Below the pieces are notes generated by a model. It was not told where the DNA came from. It did no database searches and was given only the letters and a program-made list of their open reading frames with translations. This document shows positions 6,429 through 10,122 of a DNA stretch of 10,122 nucleotides, in pieces; position 1 is the stretch's first letter; the number at the start of each line of letters is the position of its first letter. A program made the translations under genes and the position numbers. The DNA is from Desulfobacterales bacterium (GTDB taxonomy: Bacteria; Desulfobacterota; Desulfobacteria; Desulfobacterales; Desulfobacteraceae): the NCBI GenBank assembly GCA_022361135.1, contig JAKSBM010000742.1, positions 1 to 10,122 of the forward strand. Reading direction: 5' to 3'.

Positions 6429-7349
6429 ATGGTTGAAAAAACACCCCTTCTGGACATGTTCACCTACACCTTTCTCATGGTGGGGATTCTCATTGTGGGC
6501 TTTCCCATCTTCTACGCCATCATCGCCGCCACCCACCCCCTATCCGAAGTGGCCAAGGTCCCCATGCCCCTGATCCCGGGCGACCAATTCTGGGTCAATA
6601 TGAAGACCGCCTGGACCCGGGGGGACCTGTCCACCCAGATTTTCAATTCCTTTGTCATGGCCACGGGAATCACCCTGGGGAAAATCACCGTCTCCATGAT
6701 CGGGGCCTTTTCCATTGTCTATTTCGATTATAAATTCAGGAAAATCGCCTTTGCATCGGTATTCTGCACCCTCATGCTTCCCGTTGAAGTCCGGATCCTG
6801 CCCACCTATGAAATGGCCGCCAATGTCCTTTCCCCCCTCCAGGCCCTCTGGGATTTTTTCCACCTCAACGGCCTTATGTCCTGGATCCTGGGCCATGATT
6901 TTTCCCTGGTCCTGAACTGGAGCCTTCTGGATTCCTACACCGGACTGATCCTTCCCCTGACAGCCTCGGCCACCTGTACCTTTTTATTCCGGCAATTCTT
7001 CCTCACCATCCCCGAGGAACTCTGCGAGGCAGCCAAAATCGACGGGGCCTCCCCCATGGTCTTTTTCCGAAAAATCCTTTTCCCCCTGTCCAAAACCAAT
7101 ATTGCCGCCCTGGTGGTCATTGAATTCGTATACGGTTATAACCAATACCTCTGGCCCCTTTTGGTCACCACCCATCCAAAGATGACCACGGCGGTGATCG
7201 GACTGCAAAACCTCATCCCCCAGGCAGATGACCTACCCGAATGGAATATTGCCCTGGGAGGCGCGCTTCTGGTGATGCTCCCCCCGGTTTTGGTGGTCCT
7301 TTTCATGCAAAGATGGTTCGTAAAGGGCTTGATTGAAAAGGAGAAATAG
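6429..7349 (+). CDS. ugpE: Glycerol-3-phosphate ABC importer permease UgpE, with internal insertion
   Basis: The second Ugp permease (MalG type), 306 residues against ~281 in E. coli (recalled). Family blocks are strong: NSFVMATGITLGKITVSM (63-80), TLMLPVEVRILPTYE (114-128), LDSYTGLILPLTASAT (167-182), FLFRQFF (185-191), the EAA loop EAAKIDGASPMVFF (200-213) with FPLSKTN (218-224), YGYNQYLWPLL (236-246) and the C-terminal RWFVKGLIEKEK. The extra length is mainly one block at ~134-166 between PTYEMAANV and LDSY, where E. coli has only a few residues. It is hydrophobic and Trp-rich (WDFF, SWILGHDF, VLNWSL) and falls in a loop predicted to face the periplasm, after the third membrane segment. 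The start lies six bases after the ugpA stop with no good ribosome site, suggesting translational coupling. The gene ends three bases from the opposing MATE gene. Confidence 0.93.
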   Translation: MVEKTPLLDMFTYTFLMVGILIVGFPIFYAIIAATHPLSEVAKVPMPLIPGDQFWVNMKTAWTRGDLSTQIFNSFVMATGITLGKITVSMIGAFSIVYFDYKFRKIAFASVFCTLMLPVEVRILPTYEMAANVLSPLQALWDFFHLNGLMSWILGHDFSLVLNWSLLDSYTGLILPLTASATCTFLFRQFFLTIPEELCEAAKIDGASPMVFFRKILFPLSKTNIAALVVIEFVYGYNQYLWPLLVTTHPKMTTAVIGLQNLIPQADDLPEWNIALGGALLVMLPPVLVVLFMQRWFVKGLIEKEK

Positions 7350-7352
7350 CCC

Positions 7353-8765
7353 TCACCCATTCACCAAATCCCGGATCCATTTCCGACCCAAAAACCGGGG
7401 AATGCCAAGCCCCAATTTAAACACCTCCTCAACGGCCACCATGGGCATGACCCAATAGACGGGAAGCTTGAAGATAAAGGCCCCGATAAAGGCCATGGGC
7501 ACCCCGATGCACCAGACCCCGGCCAGGTCCAAAAAGAAGCCGAACCGGGTGTCCCCGCCCCCCCGGAGCACCGAGACCACATTGGTAAAATTGGTGGTCT
7601 TGGCCCAGAAAATCAGGCCGGAAACCAAAAGCAGATTCAAGGCATTGGTATGGGCCGCCGCGGAAAGATTATAAAAGGAGAGGATAAATTCCCGGAACTG
7701 GATCATGGCCAGCCCGACGCACAGGGCCATGATGAATTGAAAGGCCAAAAGCCCCTTGCCAATGGCAAAGGCCTGGTCGGGCTTGGAAGCCCCAATGCTA
7801 TTCCCGATCATGATGGAGCCCCCGTGGAAAAAGCCAAAGAAGGGGATGAACATCACCTCCTCAATGGAGGCCATGATGTTGACGGCGGCGATGGAGGAGG
7901 TTCCCATGCGGGCGTAGACCAGATTGTACATGCGCACCCCGGTCACCCAGAAAAATTCGTTGAGAAAAACCGGCCAGCAGGTGGTAAAGACCCGGCGGCA
8001 GAAGGCCTTGTCCAGGGCCTTCATTTCCCTGAAGGTGGCGGCCAGGGGATATTTTTTCACATGGACGATGGTGATGAGAATCCCGGCCTCCACGAATTTG
8101 GAAATGCAGGTGCCCAGGGCAGCCCCTTGGACCCCCAGGGCGGGCAGGCCCATCTTGCCGAAGATGAGCAGGTAATTCAGGGTGATGTTCAGACTCACCC
8201 CCAGCATGGTCACGTAGAGGGGGATCTTCACCACATTCATGGCCCGCAGATTGCTCACATAGGAAAGGACCACCGTGGCCAGGGGAAAGACCATTCCCAC
8301 GGTGGAAAGATAGGCCGATCCGGCCGCCACCACCTCGGGATCCTTGGAGAAAAAGCCCATGACCGCCTCGGGGAACCCCACGGCCATCACCGCCGCCGGG
8401 ATGGCCAAAAGCATTCCCCAGCCGATGCCCAGACCGGAGAGCTGCTTGAGCCGGGAGAGATCCTTCTTGCCCCAATACTGGGCCGTGAAGACAGCTATGC
8501 CCGAATGGATCCCGTACTGGATCACAATGAAGATAAAGACAAATTGGTTGGCAATGCCCACCGAGGCCACGGCCGCCTCATTGAGCTGGCCCACCATGAG
8601 CAGGTCCACCAGGGTCATGGTGGAGGTGAACATATTCTGCAGGGCAATGGGCAGGGCCAGGGTCACCAGCAGTTTGAGGAAGCCGCTCTGTTTGAATTCG
8701 TGTAGCAGTCGTGTCATGGAACTTCGAATATCCGATAATTGATTTTTACCATTGAACTCCCCCAT
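7353..8765 (-). CDS. MATE-family efflux transporter (NorM/DinF-like)
   Basis: An inner-membrane antiporter of the multidrug and toxic compound extrusion family, which exports drugs, toxins or metabolites with Na+ or H+. It has 470 residues from the first ATG, with about twelve hydrophobic segments in two homologous halves. The first half opens with LVTLALPIALQNMFTSTM and VDLLMVGQLNEAAVASVGIANQ, the characteristic MATE start. The second opens with the TTCWPVFLNEFFWVTGVRMYNLVYARMG block, and GNSIGASKPDQA follows the next segment. The start is uncertain: ATG at 8765 has no evident ribosome site, while ATG at 8717 would give 454 residues, nearer the family norm, also without a good site. The substrate cannot be read from sequence. 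It converges on ugpE and is divergent from the ICL/PEPM gene; nothing links it to glycerol-3-phosphate use. Confidence 0.9.
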   Translation of the reverse strand: MGEFNGKNQLSDIRSSMTRLLHEFKQSGFLKLLVTLALPIALQNMFTSTMTLVDLLMVGQLNEAAVASVGIANQFVFIFIVIQYGIHSGIAVFTAQYWGKKDLSRLKQLSGLGIGWGMLLAIPAAVMAVGFPEAVMGFFSKDPEVVAAGSAYLSTVGMVFPLATVVLSYVSNLRAMNVVKIPLYVTMLGVSLNITLNYLLIFGKMGLPALGVQGAALGTCISKFVEAGILITIVHVKKYPLAATFREMKALDKAFCRRVFTTCWPVFLNEFFWVTGVRMYNLVYARMGTSSIAAVNIMASIEEVMFIPFFGFFHGGSIMIGNSIGASKPDQAFAIGKGLLAFQFIMALCVGLAMIQFREFILSFYNLSAAAHTNALNLLLVSGLIFWAKTTNFTNVVSVLRGGGDTRFGFFLDLAGVWCIGVPMAFIGAFIFKLPVYWVMPMVAVEEVFKLGLGIPRFLGRKWIRDLVNG

Positions 8766-8789
8766 ACCGCAGGGGATATTAATCGGCCC

Positions 8790-8818
8790 TAATTACCAGC
8801 AAATCCCGGTTTTGGCAA
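8790..8818 (-). promoter_or_regulatory. Candidate promoter for the MATE gene
   Basis: On the minus strand TTGCCA (8818-8813, five of six matches) and TAATTA (8795-8790) are 17 bases apart, with TG one base before the second box as in extended -10 promoters. The -10 itself is a weak match. The spacing and direction suit a transcript starting about 8783 and reaching the MATE start at 8765 or 8717. The rest of the 170-base gap shows no other clear signal. Confidence 0.3.
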
Positions 8819-8935
8819 TTTTTCTCCATCCCACCCGGATATTTGAATGCCCGGTCCGAAAACCGCTTGTCCCCCACCCCGGCATTTTTCTATCATTCCC
8901 CCACAGTCAACCTGTCACCCAAGGGAGAATCCTCC

Positions 8936-9781
8936 ATGACCAGTCAAAAACAACGGGCCGAAACCTTCCAGGCCCTCCATCAAGCACCCCATCTTTTTGC
9001 CCTGCCCAATGTCTGGGATCCCGGTTCCGCCGTCATTGCCCAGCAGGTCGGCTTTGAATCCATTGCCACCACCAGCGCCGGGGTGGCTTTCACCTTTGGC
9101 TACCCCGACGGCCAGCACCTTCCCGTGGCAGAACTTACCCGGTGGGTGGGGGCCATGGTCCGGCGGATTTCCATCCCCTTGTCCGTGGACATGGAGCGGG
9201 GCTATGCCGAGGACGTTTCCGGGGTACGCAGCCATGTGAGATCGGTAATCCGGGCCGGGGCTGTGGGCATCAACCTGGAGGACGGCATCCCCGGTGCAAG
9301 GCCGCGGCTGGACGATCTGGAACTGTGCCGGGAAAAAATCCAGGGCCTGACCCAACTGAAAACCGAAATGGACATCCCCTTTGTCATCAATGCCCGGACC
9401 TGCGCCTTTCTCCTGGGCATCGGCGCCCCCGAAGAGCGGCTGGCCCTGGCCATTGACCGGTGCAACGCCTTTGCCCAGGCCGGGGCCGACTGCGTCTTTG
9501 TCCCCGGCCTCACCCGGGAATCGGACATTGACACCCTGGTGAAACACGTGGACGCCCCGGTGAATCTCCTCCTCCATCCCCACACCGCCGATCTGGCCCG
9601 CATGGAGGCATTGGGGATACGCCGTCTGAGTCTGGGCTCCGCCGCCGTCCGGGCCGTCCAGGCCCATCTCATGGCCATGATGCACCAATTGAAAAACAAC
9701 AACGATCCCCGGCCCTTTCTGGACCACGACCTGGACTACGCCCGGGCCAATGCAATCTTCACCCGGAGTGTTGAAGACTAA
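8936..9781 (+). CDS. Isocitrate lyase / phosphoenolpyruvate mutase superfamily protein
   Basis: A 281-residue (beta/alpha)8-barrel protein that would use Mg2+ to cleave or rearrange a 2-oxo acid or phosphonate-like substrate. Family landmarks are LPNVWDPGSA (23-32), TTSAGVAFTFGYPDG (45-59), the metal-site-like SVDMERGYAED (83-93, family form DxDxGYG), GINLEDG (111-117), INARTCAF (141-148, usually NARTDAF) and HPHTADLARMEALGIRRLSLG (~214-234). The KRCGH catalytic Cys motif of isocitrate and methylisocitrate lyases is absent, so it is not AceA or PrpB. It resembles the uncharacterised group often labelled carboxyvinyl-carboxyphosphonate phosphorylmutase; I assign no reaction. The start at 8936 has GGGAG eight to nine bases upstream and begins at the homology; an upstream in-frame ATG at 8843 adds 31 unlikely residues. 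It is monocistronic, followed by two hairpins. Confidence 0.88.
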   Translation: MTSQKQRAETFQALHQAPHLFALPNVWDPGSAVIAQQVGFESIATTSAGVAFTFGYPDGQHLPVAELTRWVGAMVRRISIPLSVDMERGYAEDVSGVRSHVRSVIRAGAVGINLEDGIPGARPRLDDLELCREKIQGLTQLKTEMDIPFVINARTCAFLLGIGAPEERLALAIDRCNAFAQAGADCVFVPGLTRESDIDTLVKHVDAPVNLLLHPHTADLARMEALGIRRLSLGSAAVRAVQAHLMAMMHQLKNNNDPRPFLDHDLDYARANAIFTRSVED

Positions 9782-9804
9782 TCCCAAATGACTCGGGACG
9801 CCGA

Positions 9805-9847
9805 GGCGGGGAAGATCTTCTCCCCATGCCGGAGATGTCTTGTTTTT
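9805..9847 (+). terminator. First hairpin and T-run after the ICL/PEPM gene
   Basis: GGC-GGGGA (9805-9812) pairs with TCCCC-AT-GCC (9821-9830), with an AT bulge and a central AAGATCTT palindrome. TTTTTT follows at 9842-9847, 11 bases after the stem, farther than in a textbook terminator. It may act with the stronger hairpin just downstream. Confidence 0.35.
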
Positions 9848-9853
9848 TCTTCC

Positions 9854-9887
9854 CGGCCCGGAATCCGTTTCCGGGCCGTTTATCTCT
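9854..9887 (+). terminator. Intrinsic terminator of the ICL/PEPM gene
   Basis: CGGCCCGGAA (9854-9863) pairs perfectly with TTCCGGGCCG (9869-9878), a ten-base-pair GC-rich stem with a TCCGT loop. It is followed by TTTATCTCT. It lies 73 bases after the stop codon and before the promoter of the next gene, so it separates the two transcription units. On the opposite strand an A-run follows the stem, so it works in the plus direction only. Confidence 0.7.
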
Positions 9888-9969
9888 CCGAGCCCGCCCG
9901 GGCCAAGGGAAAATTCAGTCACCCAAAACCTTACCCCTTCTGGAAAAAACCATCCCATAAATTCCTATT

Positions 9970-9998
9970 TTGACAAACACATACCAATATATTATAGA
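9970..9998 (+). promoter_or_regulatory. Near-consensus sigma-70 promoter of the XRE-type regulator
   Basis: A perfect TTGACA (9970-9975) and TATAGA (9993-9998) are 17 bases apart in an AT-rich stretch. Transcription would start near 10004-10006, at the centre of A6-C-T6 (9998-10010), giving a leader under 30 bases. This is the strongest promoter match in the window. The A6-C-T6 inverted repeat at the start site could be an autoregulatory site (inference). Confidence 0.7.
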
Positions 9999-10031
9999 AA
10001 AAACTTTTTTACTCATGTTTGGGAGATGCAC

Positions 10032-10122
10032 ATGCAGAGCGGTAAGATCAGTCAACGAATCAAGTACTACATGGATAAACACAACATGGACATGGAGGCT
10101 CTGGCTGGGGAGACAGGCCTCA
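10032..10122 (+). CDS. XRE/Cro-type helix-turn-helix regulator, N-terminus only
   Basis: The first 30 residues are visible (MQSGKISQRI onward), and the frame is open to the window edge. ISQRIKYYMDKHNMDMEALAGETGL has the shape of helix 1 and the start of the recognition unit of a lambda-repressor-like HTH: an initial R-I-K helix, a D/H/N turn, then LAGETGL in place of the usual LAxxTGLS. Whether a cupin, peptidase or other domain follows cannot be seen. The start ATG at 10032 is chosen because GGGAG (10021-10025) lies six bases upstream; the ATG at 10026 would leave no spacing. It has its own strong promoter and is isolated from the preceding gene by a terminator. Cupin-linked XRE regulators are one possibility, but this is a guess. 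Confidence 0.65.
   Translation, partial: MQSGKISQRIKYYMDKHNMDMEALAGETGL

Noticed and set aside
7650..8705. 351-codon plus-strand frame opposite the MATE gene
   Set aside because: The composition is typical of an antisense shadow (His/Gly/Asp-rich), with no domain; the minus strand gives a full MATE protein.
8915..9958. 347-codon minus-strand frame opposite the ICL/PEPM gene
   Set aside because: It has no recognisable domain and is Gly/Pro/His-rich; the plus strand carries the superfamily motifs.
1..10122. CRISPR array, tRNA/rRNA, insertion sequence, prophage or defence system
   Set aside because: No regularly spaced repeats, RNA gene signatures, transposase, terminal inverted repeats or defence-type domains were seen on either strand.

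Overview
The window reads as Gram-negative bacterial DNA from a fairly GC-rich genome, rich in GCC, CCC and GGCC runs. A strictly or facultatively anaerobic proteobacterium or a desulfobacterial relative would fit the anaerobic-type GlpA and the codon style, but no gene here fixes the taxon. It looks like a metagenomic contig, because its first ~365 bases do not belong with the rest.

Layout. (1) Bases 1 to ~388 encode, on the plus strand, a fragment of a PKD-like extracellular repeat protein. This runs with no stop codon into the 3' part of a glpA gene on the opposite strand; about 24 bases (365-388) can be read as either protein. This is most simply a chimeric join. (2) Bases 365-1702 (minus) encode GlpA, the FAD subunit of anaerobic glycerol-3-phosphate dehydrogenase, starting at TTG and cut at its C-terminal [2Fe-2S] domain. 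(3) Bases 1928-2698 (plus) encode a DeoR/GlpR-family repressor, divergent from glpA across a region with helically spaced T-tracts and a near-identical direct repeat. (4) Bases 2810-7349 hold a complete ugp ABC importer for glycerol-3-phosphate and/or glycerophosphodiesters: ugpC on the minus strand, divergent from ugpB-ugpA-ugpE on the plus strand. (5) Bases 7353-8765 (minus) encode a MATE-family efflux transporter ending 3 bases from ugpE. (6) Bases 8936-9781 (plus) encode a protein of the isocitrate lyase/PEP mutase superfamily without the isocitrate-lyase catalytic Cys motif, followed by a strong terminator. (7) A near-consensus promoter then drives the start of an XRE-type helix-turn-helix regulator that leaves the window.

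Working together: UgpB captures glycerol-3-phosphate or glycerophosphocholine-like ligands in the periplasm, UgpA and UgpE form the channel and UgpC powers it. GlpA oxidises glycerol-3-phosphate to dihydroxyacetone phosphate, passing electrons to the membrane through partners (GlpB/GlpC in known systems) not seen here. The DeoR-type protein is the obvious candidate regulator. The MATE, ICL/PEPM and XRE genes have no demonstrable link to this pathway. I did not find a convincing undescribed system; the most valuable points are the chimeric junction, the glpA/regulator control region and an insertion in UgpE.
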